Source of the DNA: an uncultured Bacteroidales bacterium
GTDB taxonomy: Bacteria > Bacteroidota > Bacteroidia > Bacteroidales > WCHB1-69
Length of the DNA stretch: 31,754 nucleotides
Direction: 5' to 3'
Assembly (NCBI GenBank): GCA_937949745.1
Contig: CALECM010000052.1
Coordinates: 1-31,754, forward strand
In this document: in pieces, positions 1 to 7,355 of the stretch
Numbering within the stretch: the stretch's first letter is position 1
How the letters are laid out: each line of letters begins with the position of its first letter
The notes under the pieces: model-generated
Seen by the model: the letters and a program-made list of their open reading frames with translations, nothing else
The model's database searches: none
Told to the model about the DNA's origin: nothing
Position numbers and translations under genes: made by a program

Positions 1-435
1 AATTTTACGATAGCGGCCTCTTTCGGAAATGTGCATGGTGTTTACAAACCCGGGAATGTTCGGCTCGAGCCTGTTATTTTGCATAATTCCCAGAATTTTA
101 TCCGGGAGAAATTCCATACTGCGGAGAATCCGGTTAATTTTGTTTTCCACGGCGGATCCGGTTCGGAACCGGAAAAGATCCGGGAGGCTTTGGATTACGG
201 TGTGGTGAAAATGAACATCGATACGGATACCCAATGGGCTTTCTGGGAAGGTGTAAGGGATTATTATGAAAAGAATAAGGCATACTTGCAGGCCCAGATC
301 GGAAATCCGGAAGGTGATGATAAACCGAATAAGAAATATTATGATCCCCGCGCTTATTTGCGTGAAGGTGAAAAATCGATCGTGGAGAGATTAAAAATAG
401 CCTTTAAGGACTTAAATGCGATAGACCGTTATTAA
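1..435 (+). CDS. fba: Class II fructose-bisphosphate aldolase, C-terminal part (5' end outside window)
   Basis: Glycolysis and gluconeogenesis: reversible cleavage of fructose-1,6-bisphosphate to dihydroxyacetone phosphate and glyceraldehyde-3-phosphate, in the cytoplasm, zinc dependent. The reading frame is already open at base 1 and gives 144 residues before the stop. Two zinc-ligand motifs are visible: GNVHGVY (His at visible residue 12) and FHGGSGS (His at visible residue 50). Their spacing of 38 equals that of His226 and His264 of E. coli FbaA, so about 214 residues are missing upstream. The phosphate/substrate loop NIDTDTQWA and the tail NKKYYDPR are the class IIA (FbaA) form. It converges on hemW with a 6-bp gap between stop codons. 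Identity is secure; only the N-terminal part is unseen. Confidence 0.97.
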   Translation, partial: NFTIAASFGNVHGVYKPGNVRLEPVILHNSQNFIREKFHTAENPVNFVFHGGSGSEPEKIREALDYGVVKMNIDTDTQWAFWEGVRDYYEKNKAYLQAQIGNPEGDDKPNKKYYDPRAYLREGEKSIVERLKIAFKDLNAIDRY

Positions 436-441
436 TACGGG

Positions 442-1566
442 TTATATCATTAATTCAAGGGTGATGCGGTCTATCCATAATTTACCCTGATCGGTTAATA
501 TAAAGCTGTTATTCGAAAAAGAGTAACAGCTTTTTTCAATATGCCCAGTAAATATTCGTGAAGTATGGTCTGCCATATTATCGCCAAAAACCTGCCGGAT
601 AAAATCCAGGTTAATGCCTTTGCAGGTCCGTAATCCCACCATAATATATTCATTGAATTTCATGGATGGAGTGAGAATTTCCACTTCAATGTCAGGAGAG
701 CGGTTCAGCATTCCCTCAATATAGGCGTTCAGGTTTGATACATTCCATTGCCGGGAGTTCCCGTTATAGGAATGTGCTGAAGGACCCAGGCCGAGATAGG
801 GTATATCCTGCCAGTAGGATGAGTTGTGGCGCGATTCATATTCAGGACGGGAGAAATTGGAAATTTCGTATTGTCCGAAGCCTTCCGCCTGACTGATTTG
901 CCTTAATATGGTAAAATCTTCAATCGCTTTCTGGTCTTCTACAGGCGGGATTTGATTTTTTTTGATCTTCCGTTCCAGTAAAGTATTCTCTTCTACGGTT
1001 AAAGCGTAAGCGGATAGATGTTGGATAGGGTAGGAGAAAGCAGTGGTCAATTCCTTTTCCCATTCCGCTGATGTCCGGCCGGAGATGCCGTAGATCAGGT
1101 CAATGGAAATATTGGAGAAACCGCTGCTGATCGCATTCTGAATGGTTTTTTTAGCCATTACCGCAGAGTGACCACGCTTGAGCCACCGTAATATCCTGTC
1201 GTCAAATGATTGGATTCCGATACTAAGCCTGTTAATGCCTATTTTTTTTATTTGTCCAAGGTATTCGGGTGTTAATTGTTCCGGATTGGCTTCCAGCGTG
1301 ATTTCCTCTAATCGATCGAAGTGATAATATTGTTCCAGCTTATGAATAAGGGATTCAAGTTCGCTGCCGCTTAATAATGAAGGCGTCCCTCCTCCGAAAT
1401 AGAGTGTGGAGATTTCACGGGTAACCAGATATTCGTGTCTTAATTCCATTTCCTTTTCCAATGCTTTCAGGAACTTTCCTTTATGTTTTAAAGTGGCAAT
1501 GGAATAAAAATTGCAGTAAATACACTTTGAATTACAAAAGGGAATGTGAATGTAAATACCTGCCAT
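442..1566 (-). CDS. hemW: HemW-type radical SAM protein (heme chaperone, coproporphyrinogen-oxidase-like)
   Basis: Cytoplasmic radical SAM protein of 374 residues, the usual HemW length. The N-terminus carries the 4Fe-4S/SAM motif CxxxCxxC at Cys11, Cys15 and Cys18, followed by Asn-Phe. HemN has a fourth cysteine where Phe20 sits, and that difference places this protein with HemW, which binds and delivers heme, rather than with the oxygen-independent oxidase HemN. Further family motifs are GGGTPS near residue 58, the GIQSFDD segment, and an RHNSSYW motif before LGLGPSAHS. The ATG at 1566 puts the cluster at the normal distance from the N-terminus. tRNA-Glu and its terminator lie 16 bp upstream and no separate promoter is visible between them. 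HemW is often mis-annotated as HemN; the function here is inferred from family. Confidence 0.92.
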   Translation of the reverse strand: MAGIYIHIPFCNSKCIYCNFYSIATLKHKGKFLKALEKEMELRHEYLVTREISTLYFGGGTPSLLSGSELESLIHKLEQYYHFDRLEEITLEANPEQLTPEYLGQIKKIGINRLSIGIQSFDDRILRWLKRGHSAVMAKKTIQNAISSGFSNISIDLIYGISGRTSAEWEKELTTAFSYPIQHLSAYALTVEENTLLERKIKKNQIPPVEDQKAIEDFTILRQISQAEGFGQYEISNFSRPEYESRHNSSYWQDIPYLGLGPSAHSYNGNSRQWNVSNLNAYIEGMLNRSPDIEVEILTPSMKFNEYIMVGLRTCKGINLDFIRQVFGDNMADHTSRIFTGHIEKSCYSFSNNSFILTDQGKLWIDRITLELMI

Positions 1567-1582
1567 GAGATCAATTTATAGC

Positions 1583-1612
1583 AAAAACGAGGTTGTAAAT
1601 TCAACCTCGTTT
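1583..1612 (-). terminator. Rho-independent terminator of tRNA-Glu
   Basis: Perfect 11-bp inverted repeat (1585-1595 with 1602-1612) around a 6-nt loop. On the minus strand it is followed by a run of five T (1587 down to 1583). It starts 3 nt after the tRNA 3' end at 1615, so it would terminate the tRNA transcript. Leaky passage would extend the transcript into hemW. Confidence 0.85.
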
Positions 1613-1614
1613 CG

Positions 1615-1689
1615 TACCGCATAGGGGATTCGAACCCCTGATTTCCAGGATGAAAACCTGGCGTCCTAGGCCAACTAGACGAATGCGGC
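1615..1689 (-). tRNA. tRNA-Glu (anticodon TTC)
   Basis: 75-nt cloverleaf on the minus strand. The acceptor stem pairs GCCGCAT (1689-1683) with ATGCGGT near 1616-1622, including one G-T pair, and A is the discriminator. The D arm contains GTCTAGTTGG, the anticodon stem is CCAGG/CCTGG with loop TTTTCAT giving anticodon TTC, and the T arm is AGGGG-TTCGAAT-CCCCT. The CCA end is not encoded. A TACTTTTG promoter element lies 13 nt upstream of the 5' end, and a hairpin terminator follows directly. Confidence 0.97.
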
Positions 1690-1701
1690 GTTTTGACGGT
1701 G

Positions 1702-1709
1702 CAAAAGTA
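1702..1709 (-). promoter_or_regulatory. Putative -7 element for tRNA-Glu (TACTTTTG)
   Basis: Exact match to the Bacteroidetes -7 consensus TAnnTTTG, followed by CACC, 13 nt upstream of the mature tRNA 5' end, as expected for a tRNA promoter. No good -33 TTTG is visible at 19-22 nt. Confidence 0.65.
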
Positions 1710-1750
1710 ATACTTTTTTTGAAGTAAAAGCACGTTTTTGGAAAAAAATA

Positions 1751-2440
1751 TTACTTTTTTTCATTCACATCCGGTTCAAACCTGAATCCCAGTCTCTTAG
1801 CCGTAGTAAAGGTAATGATGGAATCTTCCATTTGCAGGATGTCATGGGCAGTAATCTCTTTAAACTTATCATAACCGGGTAACAGCAGATCAAAATTAAC
1901 GGCATATTGAATAGCGGAGTAAAGGATTTCGCGTACCGCTTCCGGCGTTAATTTATTAGAAGTGAAATCGTTCAGTACCTGGGCAATTTCCCTTTTTCCT
2001 TCTACATAATAATGTCCTTCTTTGTTGATGAGTATCCGGCCGATCATGTAACCGATATCATTGATACGGTTATACTGAAAAGAATCCGAAAGGAAATTGA
2101 ATATCTGGATCATACCGCAATAGGAACGTTCGGGATCCTCTTTCATATATTTGGTACGCATCACCTCATGGATACGCGGAAACTCGAAAATATCGGTATG
2201 CATCATAAAGACCAATACATCTCCGGCGAACCTGAACTGGAATTCGTATTGATTGTTATTTTTAAAGATGACATTGATTTTTTCGTGCTCTTTGGCAAAA
2301 TGAGTTTTGTAATAGGTTTCGAATTCTTTGGCCGAATCCTTGAAAAGTTGCATGGTTTCAAAGGTGGAGGAAAAAATCTGTTGTTTTAGCTCGCCTTTCT
2401 TGACCAGTTGGGTACAGAGGTTGTGAATGTTATTGTCCAT
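1751..2440 (-). CDS. Conserved protein of unknown function, 229 aa
   Basis: I do not recognise a named family. The 229-residue protein has no signal peptide and no membrane segment, and looks like a soluble mixed alpha/beta protein. Aromatic-rich stretches such as FQFRFAGDVLVFMMH (about residues 68-82) and GRILINKEGHYYVEGKR (about 137-153) have the look of conserved core segments, and there are few low-complexity regions. The ATG at 2440 is the natural start. It lies 85 bp downstream of the GNAT gene in the same direction and may share its transcript; no TAnnTTTG element is evident in the spacer. That it is real is supported by length, codon use like its neighbours and a well-folded-looking sequence. 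The function is unknown. Confidence 0.8.
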   Translation of the reverse strand: MDNNIHNLCTQLVKKGELKQQIFSSTFETMQLFKDSAKEFETYYKTHFAKEHEKINVIFKNNNQYEFQFRFAGDVLVFMMHTDIFEFPRIHEVMRTKYMKEDPERSYCGMIQIFNFLSDSFQYNRINDIGYMIGRILINKEGHYYVEGKREIAQVLNDFTSNKLTPEAVREILYSAIQYAVNFDLLLPGYDKFKEITAHDILQMEDSIITFTTAKRLGFRFEPDVNEKK

Positions 2441-2525
2441 GGTATAGCTTTAAGTAATTATTTTTATCTGATAGCAGGTGAAGCATATTATTCTCATGGT
2501 TAACATCGTCCTTCACCGGTTTATT

Positions 2526-3050
2526 TTAGGTATTGACTTTGTAGCAATTACGGAATATCCGGTCGCGCATATTTTTAAATCCGGTCTCACTCACCGGCTC
2601 CGGATAACTCATGATCAACAGCGGAACAGGAGGCTGTCCTTCCTGCATGGAGGGCTGCAAATAAGGAAAATGGTTGAGGTGAAAACCGAGACGTTCGTAA
2701 AAACGAATTCTTTTCCGCGTAATGTCATCTTCCGGAGGTTCCACTTCCAGCACTACGGTTCCGTTGATCTGTTCCAGAAAATACTTCATCAGGTCGCTTC
2801 CGATGCCGTTTCCTCTTAAACGGGGATCTACTGCCAGATGGTCTACGAAATAGCATTCTTCAAAATGCCAGTAAGCCAAAAATGCGGCCACGCCTTTTTC
2901 ATCTTTATAGCCGATGACATTATAACATTTCACGCAGGTAAATAACCGGAGAGCGTCCTCTTTACTACGCCGTTCCGCGGCAGGGAATGAATTTTCCATC
3001 AGGGAGAAAAACGAAGTGAAATCTTCTTCGGTGAGATTGTAATATTTCAT
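2526..3050 (-). CDS. GNAT family N-acetyltransferase
   Basis: 174-residue single-domain protein of the Gcn5-related N-acetyltransferase fold, which moves an acetyl group from acetyl-CoA to an amine. The diagnostic acetyl-CoA motif A is VDHLAVDPRLRGNGIG (about residues 69-84), with the R-x-x-G-x-G pyrophosphate loop. It is followed by a helix and by RIRFYERLGF (about residues 114-123), the usual motif-B segment. The substrate cannot be told from sequence. The start is ATG at 3050. The iorB terminator lies upstream at about 3209-3247, so it is probably transcribed separately from iorAB. A TACTTTTA sequence upstream is one base off the -7 consensus. Confidence 0.88.
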   Translation of the reverse strand: MKYYNLTEEDFTSFFSLMENSFPAAERRSKEDALRLFTCVKCYNVIGYKDEKGVAAFLAYWHFEECYFVDHLAVDPRLRGNGIGSDLMKYFLEQINGTVVLEVEPPEDDITRKRIRFYERLGFHLNHFPYLQPSMQEGQPPVPLLIMSYPEPVSETGFKNMRDRIFRNCYKVNT

Positions 3051-3208
3051 AGAATGTTCAGGGTAATAGTTTTTGTGTTTTAATTATGGGACACGAATAA
3101 AAGTAAAGGATCAGTTCCGGTTTCTCCGTTCTGGTAAACGGAGATGGAAAAAGTTCCTGTTTTATATTTCATTATTTACCCCTCATTCGATCCCGATAGT
3201 AGTTTATG

Positions 3209-3247
3209 AAAAAAAGTGCCACTTTGGTATACAGAATGGCACTTTTT
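3209..3247 (-). terminator. Rho-independent terminator downstream of iorB
   Basis: 11-bp perfect stem (3211-3221 with 3237-3247), 15-nt loop. On the minus strand it is followed by a T-rich tail. It begins 17 bp after the iorB stop, so it ends the iorA-iorB transcript before the GNAT gene. Confidence 0.85.
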
Positions 3248-3263
3248 GGTATGATTATAATTT

Positions 3264-3842
3264 TTAATTATTTTGGGCAAATTCCCTTCCGGCTCTTAAA
3301 CATTTCAGGTTAACATTCACAATATCTTCTCCTTTGGAGGCGAAAACTTCCGATACGGCATTTTCTAAATCGGAAAAGTCCATTTGCAGGTAAGGAGATG
3401 CTGCGCCCAGGATAACCATGTTGGCGGATCTGGCCGAGCCGAGGTCTTTCGCGATCTGGTCGGCATTAATTACCACTTTACGGGGTAATTTGTCGAGTTC
3501 CGCCTTTAAAACGTTTTCTTCGGGATAATTAGGAATATTGATAAAAGGCTGGCTGTTGGTAATCAGCATGCCGTCTTTGGATAACCATGGCAAATAACGT
3601 AATGACTCCATAGGCTCTACGGAAATGATAAGGTCCGCTTTACCTTTCGGGATTAAATCGGAAGAGATCGGGTAATCGGCCAGACGGAAATTGGATTGTA
3701 CGTCGCCACCCCGCTGACTCATCCCGTGCACTTCGGCCTGTTTTAAATACAAACCTTTTTTTACTGCGGCATAACCAATGATGGAGGCGATAGAGAGGAT
3801 GCCTTGTCCACCCACACCTGCTAATATGATATCTATTTTCAT
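3264..3842 (-). CDS. iorB: Indolepyruvate:ferredoxin oxidoreductase, beta subunit
   Basis: 192-residue gamma-domain subunit of the 2-oxoacid:ferredoxin oxidoreductase superfamily. With IorA it oxidatively decarboxylates aryl pyruvates (indolepyruvate, phenylpyruvate) to aryl-acetyl-CoA with reduction of ferredoxin, or the reverse in aromatic amino-acid synthesis in anaerobes. The N-terminus ILAGVGGQGILSIASI and the following EVHGMSQRGGDVQS segment are family signatures. It lies 53 bp downstream of iorA on the same strand and ends at a hairpin terminator, so the two form a bicistronic operon. The length is normal for IorB. The spacer holds no Fe-S cluster coding segment. Confidence 0.93.
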   Translation of the reverse strand: MKIDIILAGVGGQGILSIASIIGYAAVKKGLYLKQAEVHGMSQRGGDVQSNFRLADYPISSDLIPKGKADLIISVEPMESLRYLPWLSKDGMLITNSQPFINIPNYPEENVLKAELDKLPRKVVINADQIAKDLGSARSANMVILGAASPYLQMDFSDLENAVSEVFASKGEDIVNVNLKCLRAGREFAQNN

Positions 3843-3895
3843 TTTATAATCAATTTAATTTCTTTATCTGTTTTAACTTTGAAAGGATGAAAAAC

Positions 3896-5503
3896 TTATT
3901 CTTTGTTTTTGTTTTTCGCACGCATTCTCCGGTTCAATGTCTGGATACATTCCCGGGTGGGGACAATAACGGAAACACCCTGGTAAGCGATCTCTTCTTT
4001 GATGATAGCCAGATTTTCCTCGTGTTTGTTTTTCAAAGGTTTTATAATACGGATATGTTCCGGTTCCACGCCGATGCCACGGCATATGGATTCGATACGA
4101 CCAAGTGCGTGGGAATCCTGTCCGCCGGTCATTCCGGTGGTACTGTTATCCAGTATCATGACCGTAATCGGTGTATTTTCATATACGGCATCCAGTAAAG
4201 AAGTAATACCGCTGTGGGTAAAAGTCGAATCTCCGATTACGGCAACTGCAGGCAGTAATCCTGCATCGGCAGCACCCTTGGCCATGGTGATCGAGGCACC
4301 CATGTCTACGGTAGAATATATGGCATTGTACGGAGGTAACGCGCCTAAAGTATAACAACCGATGTCGGAGAATACTTTTCCTTTTCCATACGGTTCCATA
4401 GCTTCGTTGAGAGCCACATAAGCATCGATATGGGGACAACCGTTACATAATGCGGGCGGACGGGCTGCAACCACTGAAGGTACAGGACTTCCTTCTTCCT
4501 GGGGAAGACCTAATGCCATGCCTACATTATTGGGGTTCAATTCTCCGGTGCGGGGAACTGTTCCGTCTAAACGGCCTTTAATATTCCCACCTCTGTTCAG
4601 AAGCCCTCTCAGTTGTTCTTCAATAACCGGATAACCTTCTTCCAAAACCAGGACAGAATCGCATTCATCAATCAGCCGTGTAATTTTATCTACCGGAAGC
4701 GGATATTGACATATTTTTAATACGGGATAAGGACATTCGGTGCCGATATAATTTTCCATCAGGTAATTGTAACCGATACCGGCCGCAATAATACCCATAG
4801 ATTTATCTTTACCGTCTATATATGCATTAAAACGTGATGTTTCGGATTCATTTTCCAACTGGGGTTGTTTCGCCAAAAGTTCTTCATAATATTTTCTGGC
4901 CAAAGCGGGCAGAAGAATGAACTGTTTAGGGTTAGGATGTAAATGGATTTCATTCTGTTCCCGGATAGTCTTACGTTCCACGCCGGAGCGGGAGTGTGCA
5001 AGGCGCGTGGTGATACGCAACATCACCGGAATATTATATTTCTCGGAATAATCAAAAGCTTCGTAAGCCATATCATAAGCTTCCTGTTGATTGGAAGGTT
5101 CGAATGACGGAATAAAAGCAAATTTGGCATAAAACCGGGAGTCCTGTTCATCCTGGGAAGAATGCATGGACGGGTCGTCGGCGACTACGATCACCAGACC
5201 ACCGTTAGCGCCGGTTATGGCAACATTCATAAACGGATCCGCAGCGACATTCAGTCCTACATGTTTCATACAAACCATCGCCCGTTTACCGGCATAAGAC
5301 ATTCCGATAGCTGACTCCATGGCTGTTTTTTCATTGGTTGCCCATTCCCTGTGGACATTCCCCGCGATAGCCTGTTTGGAATGTTGTATATATTCGGTTA
5401 TTTCGGTAGATGGAGTTCCGGGATAGGCGTAAACACCGGATAAACCGGCATCCAGTGCACCCTGTGCGATTGCCTCGTCACCTAAAAAAAGTTGTTTTGC
5501 CAT
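3896..5503 (-). CDS. iorA: Indolepyruvate:ferredoxin oxidoreductase, alpha subunit, without C-terminal ferredoxin domain
   Basis: 535-residue catalytic subunit carrying thiamine diphosphate. The N-terminal pyrimidine-binding domain starts LFLGDEAIAQGALDAG and continues with YAYPGTPSTEITEYI. The middle has a CNGCPH motif (about residue 355). The TPP pyrophosphate domain shows GDSTFTHSG and LDNSTTGMTGGQ (about residues 425-465). Well-studied archaeal IorA proteins are about 600-650 residues and end in a domain binding two 4Fe-4S clusters. Here the protein stops soon after the VIVPTREC strand, at a Lys-rich tail NRRMRAKNKNKE, with no cysteine-rich domain. No frameshift remnant was seen in the 53 bp before iorB. 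The start is ATG at 5503, with a TATCTTTG promoter 59 bp upstream. The short form may be normal in this phylum. Confidence 0.93.
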   Translation of the reverse strand: MAKQLFLGDEAIAQGALDAGLSGVYAYPGTPSTEITEYIQHSKQAIAGNVHREWATNEKTAMESAIGMSYAGKRAMVCMKHVGLNVAADPFMNVAITGANGGLVIVVADDPSMHSSQDEQDSRFYAKFAFIPSFEPSNQQEAYDMAYEAFDYSEKYNIPVMLRITTRLAHSRSGVERKTIREQNEIHLHPNPKQFILLPALARKYYEELLAKQPQLENESETSRFNAYIDGKDKSMGIIAAGIGYNYLMENYIGTECPYPVLKICQYPLPVDKITRLIDECDSVLVLEEGYPVIEEQLRGLLNRGGNIKGRLDGTVPRTGELNPNNVGMALGLPQEEGSPVPSVVAARPPALCNGCPHIDAYVALNEAMEPYGKGKVFSDIGCYTLGALPPYNAIYSTVDMGASITMAKGAADAGLLPAVAVIGDSTFTHSGITSLLDAVYENTPITVMILDNSTTGMTGGQDSHALGRIESICRGIGVEPEHIRIIKPLKNKHEENLAIIKEEIAYQGVSVIVPTRECIQTLNRRMRAKNKNKE

Positions 5504-5562
5504 AACTATTTTTTTATAATTGTTTTTGTATAAGTGTTGTTAATGGTCAATAAATCGGTGAG

Positions 5563-5591
5563 CAAAGATACGAAGAAAATTGAATCTGCAA
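5563..5591 (-). promoter_or_regulatory. Putative promoter of iorA-iorB (GTTG-N18-TATCTTTG)
   Basis: Minus-strand TATCTTTG (5563-5570) fits TAnnTTTG exactly and is followed by GCTC. A TTG (5589-5591) lies 18 nt further upstream, near the expected -33 position. This predicts a 5' leader of roughly 50 nt. Confidence 0.65.
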
Positions 5592-5695
5592 CTTTGATCA
5601 TTATCCCAAAGTTTGTTTCTTTTTACTGTTGACCGAATGAAGATTCCTCCGTTTGTCTATTGCCTTAATATGGCACATGTCTTGAACAAATTATG

Positions 5696-5703
5696 TATTT
5701 TTG
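5696..5703 (+). promoter_or_regulatory. Putative -7 element for the rbfA transcription unit (TATTTTTG)
   Basis: Exact TAnnTTTG match followed by CATC, 18 nt upstream of the rbfA ATG. No convincing -33 TTTG at the right distance. It would drive rbfA, the permease gene, porZ and recO, which follow with small gaps. Confidence 0.6.
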
Positions 5704-5721
5704 CATCTTTAATATAAAATA

Positions 5722-6057
5722 ATGGATAATAAAAGACAACAAAAGATAGCGCAACTGGTGAGGAAGGAACTGGCGGAGGTTTTCCTGACCGACGGGAAAG
5801 AGGTATACGGGTGTATGATCACGGTAACCAGAACGGCAGTAACCAGGGACCTTTCCCTCGCGCGGTCGTATTTGAGTATATACAATACGACTGATCCGGC
5901 CCGGGTGATGGATGCCGTCAGGAATAATACGCCCAATATCCGTTTCCGGATAGGGCAGAAACTGAAAAACCAATTGCGGGTTATCCCTCAACTGGAATTT
6001 TTTATCGATGATTCCCTTGATTATATCGAAAATATTGAAAAACTATTGAAGCAGTAA
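5722..6057 (+). CDS. rbfA: Ribosome-binding factor A
   Basis: 111-residue protein with the RbfA layout: a single KH-like domain that binds the 30S subunit and helps mature the 5' end of 16S rRNA, needed for growth in the cold. The N-terminal helix QQKIAQLVRKELAEVF, the strand MITVTRTAVTRDLSLARSYL and the C-terminal segment PQLEFFIDDSLDYIENIEKLL are all typical. The usual RbfA length is 110-130 residues. The stop is followed after 2 nt by the GTG of the permease gene, which suggests translational coupling. A perfect -7 promoter element lies just upstream. Confidence 0.95.
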   Translation: MDNKRQQKIAQLVRKELAEVFLTDGKEVYGCMITVTRTAVTRDLSLARSYLSIYNTTDPARVMDAVRNNTPNIRFRIGQKLKNQLRVIPQLEFFIDDSLDYIENIEKLLKQ

Positions 6058-6059
6058 CC

Positions 6060-7295
6060 GTGGGTAAAAGATCTGTACGAACGGCGTTTTTCATTGCATG
6101 GAGATATTTGTTCTCGAAAAAGAAACATAATCTCATCAATATCATATCCCTCATTTCTACCGTGGGTATCGCGGCCAGTGCGGCGGCATTGGTTATCGTG
6201 CTTTCGGTATTTAACGGGATAGAATCGCTGGTAAGATCTAATTTCAATGCCTTCAATCCCGATTTCAGGATTACCCTGGTTGAAGGTAAATCTTTCGCCG
6301 TCGACTCGTTTCCAATCCGTGATATCGCAGCCCTTCCCGAAATTAAATCCGTACAGGAGATCGTTACGGATATGGTTTTGCTGGAATATGAAGAAAAGCA
6401 GATTCTTATCAAGCTGAAAGGAGTGGGAGAGGATTATTTTGAGGTCAATAAAATGGAAGACCTGGTTATTGACGGGGATTTTTTTCTATATGACCGCGGT
6501 TTTAATTATGGTGTAATGGGGATAGGAGCGGCCGGTACGATCCAGCTCAATTTAAATAATCCGGAATTATTACAGTTATATTATCCTAAACGGACAAAAA
6601 GGAGTTTTGTGAATACCGCCGACGCTTTTAACCGTCAATCCCTGATCCCATCGGGAGTTTTTGCCACTTTTACCCAATATGACGATGAATTTCTTTTCAG
6701 CGATATCGGCTTTGCCCGGGATCTTATGGATTATCACGGACAGGTTTCTTCCCTGGAAATTTTCCTTCACGAAAAAGCCAACGTGGAAAAATGCCGGAAA
6801 GATATGGCCCGAATTGCAAGCGACAAATACCTTATCCGGGATAAGTACCAACAGGAAGAGTCATTATATAAAACGATGAAATCCGAAAAGTTGATCATTT
6901 TCTTCATATTGGCGATAATCGTGGTTGTGGCCGCCTTTAATATCATAGGGACAATGGGAATGTTGATTATTGAAAAGAAAGAGGATATCAGTATATTAAG
7001 AAGTCTGGGAGCCACTTCTTCTTTTATAGAAAAGATATTTGTGCTGGAAGGATTGATCGTTTCGTTTTTGGGCGGAATCGCGGGTATGGTTATCGGAGCC
7101 CTGACCTGTTTTCTGCAGGAAACTTTCCATATTGTAAAATTTGGTTCCGGAGATGGTTATTATATTCTCGATCATTATCCGGTAGCAATGGAAATTTCTG
7201 ATTTTCTTTTGATTCTCTTTCTCATTTTGGTGATCAGTCTCCTGGCTTCATGGCTGCCTACTAAAATTATCCGGAAAAATAAGGCTGTAAAATAA
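6060..7295 (+). CDS. FtsX/LolC-LolE family ABC transporter permease (lipoprotein release type)
   Basis: 411-residue inner-membrane protein of the MacB/FtsX permease superfamily. One membrane segment lies near the N-terminus (about residues 25-51) and three near the C-terminus (about 276-304, 327-350, 381-401), separated by a large periplasmic domain; this is the LolC/LolE topology. The segment IEKKEDISILRSLGAT after the second membrane helix is the characteristic cytoplasmic loop contacting the ATPase. In the Lol system such a permease extracts lipoproteins from the inner membrane for transfer to the outer membrane. The ATPase partner (LolD) is not in this window. Translation starts at a GTG 2 nt after the rbfA stop; no nearby in-frame ATG preserves the first membrane helix. 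The exact substrate is inferred from family. Confidence 0.87.
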   Translation: MGKRSVRTAFFIAWRYLFSKKKHNLINIISLISTVGIAASAAALVIVLSVFNGIESLVRSNFNAFNPDFRITLVEGKSFAVDSFPIRDIAALPEIKSVQEIVTDMVLLEYEEKQILIKLKGVGEDYFEVNKMEDLVIDGDFFLYDRGFNYGVMGIGAAGTIQLNLNNPELLQLYYPKRTKRSFVNTADAFNRQSLIPSGVFATFTQYDDEFLFSDIGFARDLMDYHGQVSSLEIFLHEKANVEKCRKDMARIASDKYLIRDKYQQEESLYKTMKSEKLIIFFILAIIVVVAAFNIIGTMGMLIIEKKEDISILRSLGATSSFIEKIFVLEGLIVSFLGGIAGMVIGALTCFLQETFHIVKFGSGDGYYILDHYPVAMEISDFLLILFLILVISLLASWLPTKIIRKNKAVK

Positions 7296-7355
7296 TATTA
7301 TGAGGTTTTGAAGGTTTTAATAAAGGCAATCTTTTTATGAAGTATTGAACGGATC

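Noticed and set aside
3073..3267. Open frame in the spacer between the GNAT gene and iorB
   Set aside because: It runs through the iorB terminator hairpin and has no protein-like composition.
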